Position numbers and translations under genes: made by a program. A stretch of 64,000 nucleotides of DNA from an uncultured Hyphomicrobiales bacterium (GTDB lineage Bacteria > Pseudomonadota > Alphaproteobacteria > Rhizobiales > Beijerinckiaceae): contig CAIUWR010000024.1 in the NCBI GenBank assembly GCA_903902915.1, positions 1-64,000 of the forward strand, written 5' to 3'. The notes below the pieces were generated by a model. That model had not been told where the DNA came from. It saw nothing but the letters and a program-made list of their open reading frames with translations, and searched no databases. Shown one piece after another: positions 1-8,945 of this stretch. Every line of letters starts with the position of its first letter. The first letter of the stretch is position 1.

Positions 1-212
1 GGTTTGCAGCGCAAGCGATCTGAAGTGAGGCGCGACGCCAGCAACTTCTCTCCCCCTTGTGGGGAGAGATTAGAGAGTGGGGGTCTACGCATATCGGGAG
101 TTGGCGTCTTTCGAACGGCGCCAACGACCAGCATTCGCAGACCCCCACCCCGTCCGCTGGCGCGGCCGACCCTCCCCACAGGGGGGAGGGTTTGCAGCGC
201 TGAGGATCTGAA
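1..212. repeat. Structured intergenic repeat, copy 1
   Basis: A ~210 bp non-coding element that recurs nearly identically at 18408-18637. It has nested inverted repeats: an outer stem at 77-86 pairs perfectly with 139-148 (10 bp), and an inner stem at 100-106 pairs with 119-125. A separate G/C-rich hairpin (ctcccccttgtggggag) lies near 50-66. A short unit, ggtttgcagcgc followed by gatctga, occurs at both ends (near 1-22 and 190-212). The window begins inside or at the edge of the element, so its left limit is unknown. Such dispersed elements are common in alphaproteobacterial genomes. No ORF here looks real. Confidence 0.8.
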
Positions 213-263
213 TTGTAGTTGTTTGAAAACACGCCGCGCTGCGGACGATCTGGAGAGACGTGA

Positions 264-1121
264 ATGAAAATCTGCCGCTTCGATGACAACCGCCTCGGCC
301 TCGTGCAGGGCGAGTCCGTGCTTGACGTCACCGCCGCGCTCGACGCGCTGCCCGCTTATCGCTATCCGCTGCCGCGCACCGATCAGCTCATCGAAAACCT
401 CGACATGCTGAAGCCGCATATTCTGGAAGCCGCCAAGGGCGCGAAGGCCATTCCCCTGGCGCAGGTGAAGCTGCTCTCGCCCGTCGCCAACCCCGGCAAG
501 ATCGTCGCTGCGCCGGTGAACTACAAGGCGCATCTGGAAGAGTCGCGCAACGACGTCGAGATCAACTTCAACCGCAAGGTGATCGAGATCCAGACCATCG
601 GCCTGTTCCTGAAGGCCACGTCCTCCATCGTCGGCGCCTCCGAGGGCGTGGCGGTGAGCATGCCCGAGCGCCGCAACGATCACGAGATCGAGCTGGTCGC
701 CATCATCGGCAAGCCCGCGCGCAACGTGTCGAAGGAAGATGCGCTGGATTATGTCGCCGCCTATTGCATCGGCCTCGACATGACCATTCGCGGGCAGGAG
801 GAGCGCAGCATGCGCAAGTCCCTCGACACGTTCACCGTGCTCGGTCCCTGGATGGTGACGCCCGACGAGGTGGGCGAGCCCAACAGCCAGCAGATGGTGC
901 TGACCGTCAATGACGAGCCCCGGCAGAACGCCAATACCGGCGATCTCATCATGACCGTGCGCGACCTCATTTCCTGGGCCTCGAGCTTCTACACCTTGCA
1001 GCCCGGCGACATCCTGATGACCGGCACGCCCGATGGCGTGAACCGCGTCACGCCCGGCGACACGATCAGCGCGACCATCGACAAGATCGGCGCGATGAAG
1101 GTGCAAGTGCGCGCTGGCTGA
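264..1121 (+). CDS. Fumarylacetoacetate hydrolase family protein
   Basis: A 285-residue protein of the FAH superfamily, which hydrolyses C-C bonds of acylpyruvates with a divalent metal. The FAH core runs from about residue 75 to the end. Metal-ligand candidates are Glu141, Glu143 (in HEIELV) and Asp172; the family's TGTPDGV loop is at 254-260. It is first in a plus-strand run and is followed after 30 bp by a 3-hydroxybenzoate 6-hydroxylase-like monooxygenase. A gentisate dioxygenase-like cupin lies 5 kb downstream, so fumarylpyruvate or maleylpyruvate hydrolysis in a gentisate pathway is the best guess. The family also includes 2-hydroxyhepta-2,4-dienedioate isomerases and oxaloacetate decarboxylases, so the substrate is inferred. 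A promoter would have to lie in or near the upstream repeat. Confidence 0.85.
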   Translation: MKICRFDDNRLGLVQGESVLDVTAALDALPAYRYPLPRTDQLIENLDMLKPHILEAAKGAKAIPLAQVKLLSPVANPGKIVAAPVNYKAHLEESRNDVEINFNRKVIEIQTIGLFLKATSSIVGASEGVAVSMPERRNDHEIELVAIIGKPARNVSKEDALDYVAAYCIGLDMTIRGQEERSMRKSLDTFTVLGPWMVTPDEVGEPNSQQMVLTVNDEPRQNANTGDLIMTVRDLISWASSFYTLQPGDILMTGTPDGVNRVTPGDTISATIDKIGAMKVQVRAG

Positions 1122-1151
1122 AGACGGCAACGGAAAGCACGGAGCGGGATC

Positions 1152-2342
1152 ATGGCGAAACAGGATCTTCCCTATATCATCATCGGCGGCGGCATCGGCG
1201 GGCTCGCCTGCGCGCTGGCGCTGGCCCGCAAGGGCTTCCGCTCCGTGCTGCTGGAACAGGCGGCTGAATTTGGCGAGATCGGCGCGGGCATCCAGCTCGG
1301 GCCGAACGTGTTCCGCATGTTCGACAAGCTCGGCGTCACCGACAAGGTGCGCAAGCTCGCGGTCTTCCCCGAATATCTGATGATGCGCGACGCCATCACC
1401 GCCGACATCGTGACGCGGATTGATCTCGATGGCGCCTTTCTGGAGCGCTTCGGCAATCCCTACGCCGTGATCCATCGCGCCGATCTGCATCGCGCCATGC
1501 AGGAAGCCTGCGAGGAATATCCCGCGTTCATCACCATGAAGACCTCGCAAAAGGTCGTCGACATCGACGACACGGGCGAGCGCGTGGCGGTGCGCACGGA
1601 AGCGGGCGAGGCCTATGAAGGCGCGGCCATCATCGGCGCGGACGGGCTGTGGTCCGTCGTGCGCCAGAAGATCGTGGGCGACGGCAAGCCGGTCGTCTCG
1701 GGCCATGTGACCTATCGCGCGGTTCTGCCGACCAGCGAAGTTCCCGAGGAGCTGCGCGCCTGGGCCATGATCATCTGGGCGGGCGAGAAGACCCATCTGG
1801 TGCAATATCCCATGCGCGGCGGCGAGCTTTATAATCTCGTGGCCGTGTTCCATTCGGACAAGTTCGCAGAAGGCTGGGACAGCTATGGCGATCCCGAAGA
1901 GCTGCATCAGCGGTTCGCCAAGACCTGCGAGCCCGTGCGCACCTTGCTCGGCAAGATCGAGAGCTGGCGCATGTGGGTGCTCTGCGACCGTCCGCCCATC
2001 CGCGACTGGAGCCGTGGGAACATCACCCTGCTCGGCGACGCCGCCCATCCCATGCTGCAATATCTCGCGCAGGGCGCGAATATGGCGATTGAAGACGCGG
2101 TGTGTCTGGCGCGCAAGATCGAGCTCGCCAAGGGCGACAACCCCGCCGCCTTCCTCGCCTATCAGCAGGAGCGTTATCTGCGCACAGCGCGCGTGCAATT
2201 GACCGCGAAGCTCTATGGCGAGGCCTACCACGCCTCCAACGCCGCGCGCGATCTGCGCAATGCGGTGCTGGGCGCGCGCAGCCAGAAAGAGGCGATGGAC
2301 TCCATGGCCTGGCTCTACGATCCCCCGCCCATCGGCGAGTGA
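1152..2342 (+). CDS. FAD-dependent aromatic monooxygenase (3-hydroxybenzoate 6-hydroxylase-like)
   Basis: A 396-residue class A flavoprotein monooxygenase. Seen: the N-terminal FAD/NAD(P) GxGxxG motif (IIGGGIGGLA, residues 10-19), a GADGLWS segment matching the DG motif in the middle, and the GDAAHP FAD-ribityl motif near residue 295 followed by YLAQGANMAIEDA. The last pattern is typical of the salicylate hydroxylase/3-hydroxybenzoate 6-hydroxylase subfamily, which uses NAD(P)H and O2 to add a hydroxyl to a hydroxybenzoate. With FAH upstream and a gentisate dioxygenase-like cupin in the same run, conversion of 3-hydroxybenzoate to gentisate is plausible. The next gene starts 11 bp after the stop, so they are very likely co-transcribed. 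Exact regiochemistry cannot be read from sequence. Confidence 0.85.
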   Translation: MAKQDLPYIIIGGGIGGLACALALARKGFRSVLLEQAAEFGEIGAGIQLGPNVFRMFDKLGVTDKVRKLAVFPEYLMMRDAITADIVTRIDLDGAFLERFGNPYAVIHRADLHRAMQEACEEYPAFITMKTSQKVVDIDDTGERVAVRTEAGEAYEGAAIIGADGLWSVVRQKIVGDGKPVVSGHVTYRAVLPTSEVPEELRAWAMIIWAGEKTHLVQYPMRGGELYNLVAVFHSDKFAEGWDSYGDPEELHQRFAKTCEPVRTLLGKIESWRMWVLCDRPPIRDWSRGNITLLGDAAHPMLQYLAQGANMAIEDAVCLARKIELAKGDNPAAFLAYQQERYLRTARVQLTAKLYGEAYHASNAARDLRNAVLGARSQKEAMDSMAWLYDPPPIGE

Positions 2343-2353
2343 AGGAAACCACG

Positions 2354-3088
2354 ATGACTGTTCATGCGTCCAACTCCGACGCGCTCCTGCGCGCGCAGAC
2401 AGCGGCGACCACGCGCCTGATGGTGATGGAAGGCCTGCTCGATTATTCGGGCCATGTGGCTGTGCGCGCGCCCGGGCGCGACGCTTTCTTCATTCAGTCC
2501 GCCATCGAGCCGCGTTCGGACGTATCGCCCGACAGCATGCTGCTCGTCGGCTTCGACGGCGCGGTGATCGAGGGCGAAGGCCGCCCGCCTTTCGAGATTC
2601 CGATCCATATCGAGATCTTCAAGGCGCGGCCTGACGTGGAGGCGATCGTCCACTGCCACATGGAGCTGGCCATCTGGTTCACCATGATGGAGGGCGTGCA
2701 GCTCGTGCCCATGCGCGCCCGCGCCATCCGCTGGCGCAGCGGCATCCCGATGGACATGGACCCCAGCCACATCAAGACCACGCAGCAGGGCCAGACACTG
2801 GCGCGCACGCTTGGCCCCCACCACGCGGCGCTCATGCGCGCCCATGGCATGGTGCTGACGGCGGAATCGCTGCCAGCCCTGCTGGTGGACGCCGTGCATT
2901 TCGACGAGAACGCACGCGCGCAGATGCAGGTGATGCAGGCGGGCAAGACGCCGCTGCCCCTCACCGACGCGGAGCTGGAGCAGATCGACCGTCACGAAAT
3001 GCGCCCGTTCCACGTGGACAAGCTCTGGTCCTATTACGTCTGCAAGGGCGTCAAGCAAAACGCGATTCCCGGCGACTGGGACATCTGA
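2354..3088 (+). CDS. Class II aldolase/adducin family protein
   Basis: A 244-residue class II aldolase fold. Zinc-ligand candidates are His100 and His102 (HCH motif) and His164 (RAHG), with a Glu/His-containing segment around 81-85. The start at ATG 2354 follows an aaggaa-type ribosome site and leaves 11 bp after the monooxygenase; the reading frame stays open further upstream, but that part overlaps the previous gene. Members catalyse retro-aldol cleavage of sugar phosphates, and some aromatic-pathway members decarboxylate dihydroxyphthalates. Its place between an aromatic hydroxylase and a binding protein argues for the aromatic role, such as removal of a carboxyl group or cleavage of a side chain, but this is inference. 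Confidence 0.78.
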   Translation: MTVHASNSDALLRAQTAATTRLMVMEGLLDYSGHVAVRAPGRDAFFIQSAIEPRSDVSPDSMLLVGFDGAVIEGEGRPPFEIPIHIEIFKARPDVEAIVHCHMELAIWFTMMEGVQLVPMRARAIRWRSGIPMDMDPSHIKTTQQGQTLARTLGPHHAALMRAHGMVLTAESLPALLVDAVHFDENARAQMQVMQAGKTPLPLTDAELEQIDRHEMRPFHVDKLWSYYVCKGVKQNAIPGDWDI

Positions 3089-3112
3089 AACAGCGCCCCG
3101 AGAGGACAGACC

Positions 3113-4069
3113 ATGCGGACCTTTACAAAACTCGCCTTCACGGCCGCCTTCGCGGCGCTCACCACCCTGCCTGCGCTGGCGCAGGACAAGCTCAAGGTCG
3201 CCGTCGGTCAGCGCGGCGTTTGGGAAAACTCGATTTCGGAACTCGGCCAGGACGCGGGCATCTTCAAGAAGCACGGGCTGCAGCTCGAAGTGCTCTACAC
3301 CCAGGGCGGCGGCGAGACGCAGCAGGCGGTGATTTCCGGTAGCGTGGACATTGGCATTGGCGTCGGCACTTATGGCGTCATGGGCGCCTTCGCCAAGGGC
3401 GCGCCGGTGCGCATTCTGGGCGCCTCCATGCGCGGCTATTATGAATTCTGGTATGTGCCTGCCGCCTCGCCCCTCAAGACCATGAAGGACGCTGAAGGCA
3501 AGACCATCGCCTATTCGACCACCGGCTCCTCCACGCAGGTGATGGCGCTGGCCCTGTCGAAAATGGCGGGCGTCGCCACCAAGCCCACCGCCACCGGCAG
3601 CCCGCCCGCCACTTTCACGCAGGTCATGAGCGGACAGGTGGACATCGGCTGGACCGCGCCGCCGCTCGTGCTCGACGCGCTGGAGAGCGGGCGCATCCGC
3701 GTGCTCGCCAAGGGCGACGACGTTCCCGAATTCCGCAACCAGCCCGTCCGCGTGATCCTCGCCAATGCCGGATCGCTTGAGAAAAACGCAGACGCAATGG
3801 CCCGCTACATGGCCGCCTATCGCGAGACCATCGAATGGCTCTGGTCAAACCCGGACGCCCTCAAGGCCTATGCCAAATGGGCGGAAGTGTCGGACGCAAT
3901 CGCCCTGCGCACCCGCGACGAATTCGTGCAGAAAGACCGCGCCAATCCCGACAAGATGGACGGGATCGCCGATATGAACGAGGACGCCGTGAAGCTGAAA
4001 TTCATTCCCGCGCCCCTCACGAAGGAGCAGCTGTCCACGCTCGTTCAGTTGCAACCAGCCGTAAAATAA
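3113..4069 (+). CDS. ABC transporter substrate-binding protein (NMT1/SsuA-like)
   Basis: A 318-residue exported binding protein with a clear Sec signal peptide (MRTFTKLAF...ALAQ, cleavage near residue 24). The mature part is an NMT1/THI5/SsuA-type periplasmic binding fold, with GIFKKHGL near 48 and an SGSVDIGIG segment in the ligand region. It is strongly similar along its length to the binding protein at 9897 (shared QRG, AGIF, KHGL, AVISGSVDIG, AFAKGAPVR and VMSGQ stretches), so the two are paralogues. No permease adjoins it; the nearest ABC core is at 7198-8815. It sits in the 264-4598 run and probably captures a substrate of that pathway, likely an aromatic acid. Confidence 0.85.
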   Translation: MRTFTKLAFTAAFAALTTLPALAQDKLKVAVGQRGVWENSISELGQDAGIFKKHGLQLEVLYTQGGGETQQAVISGSVDIGIGVGTYGVMGAFAKGAPVRILGASMRGYYEFWYVPAASPLKTMKDAEGKTIAYSTTGSSTQVMALALSKMAGVATKPTATGSPPATFTQVMSGQVDIGWTAPPLVLDALESGRIRVLAKGDDVPEFRNQPVRVILANAGSLEKNADAMARYMAAYRETIEWLWSNPDALKAYAKWAEVSDAIALRTRDEFVQKDRANPDKMDGIADMNEDAVKLKFIPAPLTKEQLSTLVQLQPAVK

Positions 4070-4130
4070 GACAAAATTCCGCCTGAAGCCGGGCCGCGAA
4101 ACAAGCCGCCTGGCTAAGGGTGGAGAAAAC

Positions 4131-4598
4131 ATGAAAACGCAACCGGGCCAGGAGCCCGCTCTCTTCTTTCCAGGCCTGCGCCGATTTTACGACCACGCGA
4201 TCCCGCTTTCGTGGGTGGTGGTGCGCATCGGCGTCGGCTGGAATCTCGCCTATCATGGCTACGGCAAAGCGCTGCGTGGCATGGAGGCGCAGACCAAGGC
4301 GCTCGACCTCTCCATGCCTTGGGCGACGGACTACAATTACCTCCTCTCCCATCTGCTGCTCGTGGTGGAAGGCGTCGGCGGGCTCTGCATCATGCTCGGC
4401 CTGTTCACCCGGTTTTTCGCGGCGGCCAACGCCATCGAAATGGGCTTCCTGACCTTCGTCATCTATTGGGGCACGGGCTTCAGCTGGCTCAACAGGGGCT
4501 ACGAATACACGCTGCTGTGGGGCTTGATGTGCTTCGCCATCGCGCTGCGCGGGGGCGGGCCGTGGTCGCTGGACCGGCTGCTGGGCAAGGAACTGTGA
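4131..4598 (+). CDS. DoxX family membrane protein
   Basis: A 155-residue integral membrane protein with about four hydrophobic segments, typical of DoxX/DoxD. Segments such as HLLLVVEGVGGLCIMLGLFTRF and AIEMGFLTFVIYWGTGF show the usual small-residue helices. Family members are linked to quinone or thiol redox chemistry in the inner membrane, with no well-defined general role. The gene lies 61 bp after the binding protein in the same orientation and has a stop at 4598. It may be a passenger of the catabolic operon, and a transport or redox role is not excluded. Confidence 0.75.
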   Translation: MKTQPGQEPALFFPGLRRFYDHAIPLSWVVVRIGVGWNLAYHGYGKALRGMEAQTKALDLSMPWATDYNYLLSHLLLVVEGVGGLCIMLGLFTRFFAAANAIEMGFLTFVIYWGTGFSWLNRGYEYTLLWGLMCFAIALRGGGPWSLDRLLGKEL

Positions 4599-4733
4599 AA
4601 AAGCGCGGTCGGCGCGCGAAGGCGTTGCCGGCCGCGCAGCTTCGCACTAATGTGTAGAGAACTAAGAACAGCGAGTCACCGTCGGCTGGTCGGGCTGCGG
4701 CGGGCTTTTCAATCTACGACAGGAGTTTTCCGC

Positions 4734-5990
4734 ATGAGCGCAGTGGCGACGGCCCTCGAAACAGATGTGAAGCGCTCGTTCAACGAAGTCTGGCTCATCA
4801 CCATCGGCCACGCCCTGACCCACTGGTATCCGGCGACTTTCTATGTGCTCGCCCCCGTCATCGGCCTCGAACTCGGACTTTCCTATACGCAGATCGCCTC
4901 GATCACCGCCGCACAGGCTTTCGCGGGCGCGCTGTCGAACATTCCCGGCGGCATGGTGGTCGATTCCATCGGCCGCAAGGGCCTGCTCATGGCGCTTTCG
5001 CTGGCCTGGATCGGCTTTCCCTACATGATCATGGCGGTCACCCACGCCTATTGGATGCTGCTGGCCTGTGCGGTGCTGATCGGCGTCGGCAACACCATCT
5101 GGCATCCCACCGCCATCCCCACGCTCGCCAACCGTTTCCCGGACCGCAAAGGCCTCGTGGTGTCGATCCACGGCATGGGCGGCAATATCGGCGATGCGGT
5201 GGCGCCCTTTCTGGCGGGCGTGCTGCTCAGCGGCTTCGTGCTGGGCGGGGTCGCCTTCAATTTCAACTTCACCTGGCGGCAGGTGATGATCTTCAACGTC
5301 GTGCCCGGCATCGTCATGTCGGCGGCGATCTTCTGGATGCTGGGCAAGCTCCAGATGGACGGCAAGGCGAAGGGGCCGGACAAGGGCATCGGCTTCAAAG
5401 GCGTGTTGAAGGGCTTTGGCGGCCTGTTGAAGAACCGCACCATGATGCTGCTGGCGATCAGCTCGTCCTTCCGGTCGATGACGCAAGGCTCGCTGATGGT
5501 CTTCGTGCCGCTCTATCTCGCCAACGCCATGGGCTATTCGTCCTGGGCCATCGGCGCAGCCATGATGGGGCTGCAGCTGGCGGGCTTCATCGCGGCGCCC
5601 GTCGCGGGCGCCATGTCGGATCGGGTCGGCCCGCGCAGCATCATGATGTCGAGCATGGCTATGACGGCGGTGGTGATCGCGATGATGATCTTCACCGGCG
5701 GCACGCCGTTCTTCGTCTTCTTCGTCGCTGTGCTGGGCTTCTTCCTCTTCGCCATCCGCGCGGTCCTGCAAGCCTGGACGCTGGACGCGACCCCAAGGGG
5801 CATGGGCGGCTCGGCCATCGGCCTGCTGTTCGGCTTTCAGGCGGTCGGCAATTCCATCGGGTTGATGATCTGCGGCAAGCTGGCCGACAATTTCGGCCTG
5901 CTCTCGACCTTCTATTTCATGGCCGGGACCATCGTGCTCGCCAACATGTTCGTCTTCGTCATCGGCAAGCCGGACGATCAGAGCGCCTGA
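4734..5990 (+). CDS. MFS transporter
   Basis: A 418-residue major facilitator superfamily carrier with about 12 transmembrane helices. A motif A-like loop (VDSIGRKG) follows helix 2, and the repeat appears in the second half as SDRVGPRS. The start at ATG 4734 was chosen because it has an aggag ribosome site just upstream; the 84 bp of open frame before it has non-coding character. It lies in the same direction as the upstream catabolic genes but after a 135 bp gap, and a strong 11 bp hairpin follows the stop. It may be an uptake or efflux carrier for the pathway's acid, but the ligand is unknown. Confidence 0.85.
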   Translation: MSAVATALETDVKRSFNEVWLITIGHALTHWYPATFYVLAPVIGLELGLSYTQIASITAAQAFAGALSNIPGGMVVDSIGRKGLLMALSLAWIGFPYMIMAVTHAYWMLLACAVLIGVGNTIWHPTAIPTLANRFPDRKGLVVSIHGMGGNIGDAVAPFLAGVLLSGFVLGGVAFNFNFTWRQVMIFNVVPGIVMSAAIFWMLGKLQMDGKAKGPDKGIGFKGVLKGFGGLLKNRTMMLLAISSSFRSMTQGSLMVFVPLYLANAMGYSSWAIGAAMMGLQLAGFIAAPVAGAMSDRVGPRSIMMSSMAMTAVVIAMMIFTGGTPFFVFFVAVLGFFLFAIRAVLQAWTLDATPRGMGGSAIGLLFGFQAVGNSIGLMICGKLADNFGLLSTFYFMAGTIVLANMFVFVIGKPDDQSA

Positions 5991-6018
5991 CGCTTGATCT
6001 TCCGCAATGACGCGATCC

Positions 6019-6051
6019 GGCAGCCTCCCCAAAAGGGAGGCTGCCTGCTTT
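6019..6051 (+). terminator. Rho-independent-like terminator after MFS gene
   Basis: An 11 bp perfect stem (6019-6029 with 6035-6045, loop caaaa) followed by a short T-containing stretch (tgcttt). It lies 28 bp after the MFS stop and would separate the MFS gene from the cupin gene. Confidence 0.7.
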
Positions 6052-6113
6052 GCGAGCCTGCTGGCGCAATGCTAAACTACGCCGGAAATTGATGACAAGG
6101 GATGGAGCTCCCC

Positions 6114-7160
6114 ATGGAAAACGCCGCCGCTGAAGCCGTGTCCGCGACCCGCCAGACCTATTACGACACGCTGACGCCCCAGTCGCTGGCGCCCCTGTGG
6201 GAAGTGTTGAAGGGTCTGGTGCCGACCGAGCCCAAGAGCAAGTTCGCCCCCCATGTCTGGCAATTCGCCAAGGCGCGGCCCCTGCTGATGGCGGCGGGCG
6301 ATCTGCTCACCGCCGAAGAGGCCGAGCGCCGGGTGCTGGTGCTGGAAAATCCCGCCATGCCCGGCGGCTCGCGCATCACCGCCACCATGTATGCAGGCCT
6401 CCAGCTGATCATGCCCGGCGAGATCGCCCCCGCCCATCGCCACACCGCTTCTGCGCTGCGCATGGTGCTCGAAGGCAACGGCGGCTTCACCGCAGTGGCG
6501 GGCGAGAAGACCGAGATGAAGCGCGGCGATTTCATCATCACGCCCAGCATGGGCTGGCACGATCACGGGCAGGAGAATCATGCGCCGGTGATCTGGGTCG
6601 ATGGGCTTGACCTGCATATGGTCAATTTCTTCGAGGCGGCGTTCATGGACCACATGAACGACAAGAGCCAGATCCTGACCAAGGCCGAGGGCCAGTCGGT
6701 CAGCGAATATGGTTCGGGCCTCGGCCCCATGGTCCCCCATTCGCCCTTCGGCCTGACGACGCCGATCTTCAACTATTCCTACGCCCGCAGCCGCCCGGCC
6801 CTGATGCAGGTGGCCGCCAACACCCAGCCCGACGCTCATCTGGGCTATGCGCTGCGCTATCTCAATCCGCTGACCGGCGACTGGGCCATGCCCACCATCG
6901 CCGCCTGGCTATCCCACCTGCCCAAGGGGCTGGAGACCAAGCCGATCCGCGCCACCGATGGCCAGACCATCGTGGTGCTGGAAGGCGAACTGACGCTCGA
7001 ACTCGACGGCAAGACCTTCACCGCTGGCGAAAGCGACGTGGTGGGCGTGCCCGCGTGGATCTGGAAAAAGATCCGCGCCTCCAAGGATGCGGTCTATTTC
7101 ACCTTCTCCGACCGCAGCGCGCAGGAAAAGCTCGGGATCTATCGCGAAGAGCGGCAGTAA
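6114..7160 (+). CDS. Cupin, gentisate 1,2-dioxygenase-like
   Basis: A bicupin of 348 residues, the usual length for gentisate 1,2-dioxygenase, which opens gentisate to maleylpyruvate with Fe(II) and O2. Iron-ligand candidates are His108 and His110 in HRHTASALR and His149 in WHDHG; the HRHTASALR segment is a hallmark of the family. A second, catalytically poorer cupin lies after about residue 260. The start at ATG 6114 is preferred because GGAG lies 6 bp upstream; an in-frame ATG at 6102 would add MELP. With the hydroxylase at 1152 and FAH at 264 it completes a 3-hydroxybenzoate-gentisate route, although no maleylpyruvate isomerase is seen nearby. 1-Hydroxy-2-naphthoate dioxygenase is a close alternative. 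Confidence 0.85.
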   Translation: MENAAAEAVSATRQTYYDTLTPQSLAPLWEVLKGLVPTEPKSKFAPHVWQFAKARPLLMAAGDLLTAEEAERRVLVLENPAMPGGSRITATMYAGLQLIMPGEIAPAHRHTASALRMVLEGNGGFTAVAGEKTEMKRGDFIITPSMGWHDHGQENHAPVIWVDGLDLHMVNFFEAAFMDHMNDKSQILTKAEGQSVSEYGSGLGPMVPHSPFGLTTPIFNYSYARSRPALMQVAANTQPDAHLGYALRYLNPLTGDWAMPTIAAWLSHLPKGLETKPIRATDGQTIVVLEGELTLELDGKTFTAGESDVVGVPAWIWKKIRASKDAVYFTFSDRSAQEKLGIYREERQ

Positions 7161-7168
7161 GAGCGGCG

Positions 7169-7189
7169 GCGCCAGCGATCAGCTGGCGC
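7169..7189. terminator. Hairpin between convergent genes
   Basis: An 8 bp perfect inverted repeat (GCGCCAGC/GCTGGCGC, loop gatca) between the ends of the plus-strand cupin and the minus-strand permease. It could serve as a bidirectional terminator, though there is no clear T tract. Confidence 0.45.
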
Positions 7190-7197
7190 GCCTGAAC

Positions 7198-8022
7198 CTA
7201 TTCGTTGCGCCCGGCGATCTCCGCCTGCCACGGCGCGACGCGGCGCTCGAAGTAGCCGATCAGCCAGTTGAGGCCAATCGCCAGCAACACGATCACGATC
7301 ACCGGCACGAACATTGTGGCGGTGTCGAAATTGTTGGCGGAGTTGATGATGATGCCGCCAAGGCCGCCGATGGAGGTGAAGAACTCCGCGACGATCATGG
7401 CCACCACCGCGCGGCCCACCGCCAGCCGCAGTCCCGCCATGATATAGGGCAAGGTCGCTGGCAGCACGATGCGGCGCAGGATGGTTGCGGGCGAGGCGAC
7501 GAAGGACAGGCCAACTTCGATCAGGGTTTTGGGCACCGCCCGCACGCCCAGCCAGGCGTTGATGGTGATGGGGAACACCGCCATCAGAAAGATGATCGCC
7601 ACCTTCACCATGAAGCCGAGGCCCAGCCACAGGATCAGCAGCGGCACCAGCGCCACCAGCGGCATGGCGAAGCCCGCCGTCACATAGACGCCCAGCGCCG
7701 CTTCCAGAAAGGCGAAACGGCCGATGACGAGGCCCAGCGGCACGCCGAAGATGACCGCGAGCCCATAGCCAACCAGAAAGGGTTTGAGGCTGTCGATCAA
7801 TCCATTCAAGAGCTTGCCGGATTTGATGAGCACGACGAAGGCGTCAAAGATCGCGCTTGGATAGGAGCCGAAGACGGGATTCACATCCCGCCCGAACCAT
7901 TCCCACAAAGCGAAAAAGGCGAAGACGGAGGCTGCGGTGATCGTCCAGGCGGGCGGGCGAAAGCCCACGCGGTCAGGCGCGGGGCCAAGGTCTTGCGGAG
8001 TGGTGTCGGCGCTGACGGTCAT
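7198..8022 (-). CDS. ABC transporter permease (SsuC/TauC-like)
   Basis: A 274-residue inner-membrane permease of the BPD_transp_1 type, with about six transmembrane helices. A cytoplasmic EAA-type loop precedes GLRLAVGRAVVAMIVAEFF, a pattern shared with nitrate, sulfonate and taurine permeases. It follows its ATPase by 10 bp on the minus strand, so the two form one unit. It would import the ligand delivered by the paralogous binding proteins at 3113 and 9897, which lie on either side and share its family; that pairing is inferred. Confidence 0.88.
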   Translation of the reverse strand: MTVSADTTPQDLGPAPDRVGFRPPAWTITAASVFAFFALWEWFGRDVNPVFGSYPSAIFDAFVVLIKSGKLLNGLIDSLKPFLVGYGLAVIFGVPLGLVIGRFAFLEAALGVYVTAGFAMPLVALVPLLILWLGLGFMVKVAIIFLMAVFPITINAWLGVRAVPKTLIEVGLSFVASPATILRRIVLPATLPYIMAGLRLAVGRAVVAMIVAEFFTSIGGLGGIIINSANNFDTATMFVPVIVIVLLAIGLNWLIGYFERRVAPWQAEIAGRNE

Positions 8023-8032
8023 GGTCTGATCC

Positions 8033-8815
8033 TCAAGCCGCGACGGCTGCGCGGCTGTGCAGCGCCTGCCACAGGCGATGGCGCGATTCGGCGAACTGGG
8101 GAAGGCTGCGCATGGCCTCCATATCGAGGCGCGGCCGTGGCAGATGGGTGCTCATGATCTGGGAAATTCGCCCCTTTTGCATGATCACGACCCGGTCGGC
8201 GAGCAGCACCGCCTCGTCCAGATCATGGGTCACGAAGAGCACGGTCTTGCGGGTGCGGGCCTGAATTTCGATCAGCTCGGCCTGCATGGTCTCGCGGGTC
8301 TGGGCGTCCAGCGCGCCAAAGGGCTCGTCCATGAGCAGCACGGAAGGGTCGATGGCCAGCGCGCGGGCGATGCCCACCCGCTGCTGCATGCCGCCCGAGA
8401 GCTGATAGGGCCGACGGCTGGCGGATTCGGCGAGGCCCACGAGTTCCAGATAGCGCATCGCCGTGTCGCGCAATTCGCCGCCACGCACGCCCTTTTGCTC
8501 AAGACCGAAGGCGACGTTTTCATAGGCGGTGAGCCAGGGCAGAAGCTCGGCGTGCTGGAAGACGATGCCGCGATTGTGGCCGCAGCCGTTGACGACCTCG
8601 CCATCGACGAGAATGCGCCCCGCGCTGGCGCGCTCCAGCCCCATCACGATGCGCAACGCCGTGGTCTTGCCGCAGCCCGAGGGGCCGATCAGGGCCACCA
8701 TCTCGCCATCGGCCACATCGAAGCTCAAGTCCTGCAACGCATGGACCGTCTGCGGAACGCCCGCGACGCGAATGGTGAAACGTTTCGACACCCCCGCCAG
8801 ACTCACGATGCCCAT
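8033..8815 (-). CDS. ABC transporter ATP-binding protein (SsuB/TauB-like)
   Basis: A 260-residue ABC ATPase. Seen: Walker [11 protein letters not shown] loop, signature LSGGMQQR, Walker [12 protein letters not shown] and switch VTHDLDEA. The start at ATG 8815 ([13 protein letters not shown]) fits the usual N-terminus of the family; the open frame upstream to 8878 is probably not translated. It is the first gene of a two-gene minus-strand operon with the permease. It powers import of a small organic acid or sulfonate-type ligand. Confidence 0.88.
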   Translation of the reverse strand: MGIVSLAGVSKRFTIRVAGVPQTVHALQDLSFDVADGEMVALIGPSGCGKTTALRIVMGLERASAGRILVDGEVVNGCGHNRGIVFQHAELLPWLTAYENVAFGLEQKGVRGGELRDTAMRYLELVGLAESASRRPYQLSGGMQQRVGIARALAIDPSVLLMDEPFGALDAQTRETMQAELIEIQARTRKTVLFVTHDLDEAVLLADRVVIMQKGRISQIMSTHLPRPRLDMEAMRSLPQFAESRHRLWQALHSRAAVAA

Positions 8816-8945
8816 GCGCCCACCTCTATCCGCCAGAACCCTCTGGAATGACGGCCATCCTTGGCGCGATGGGCGCACAAGTCAACAAAGCTTGGTGGGC
8901 GCTTTGCTCAGGAAAGAGGCAGGGGCGGATAAGCGGGAATGGGGG

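Noticed and set aside
4-267. An 87-codon frame across the window start
   Set aside because: It runs through the structured repeat, which recurs at 18408-18637 in other coding contexts and is non-coding.
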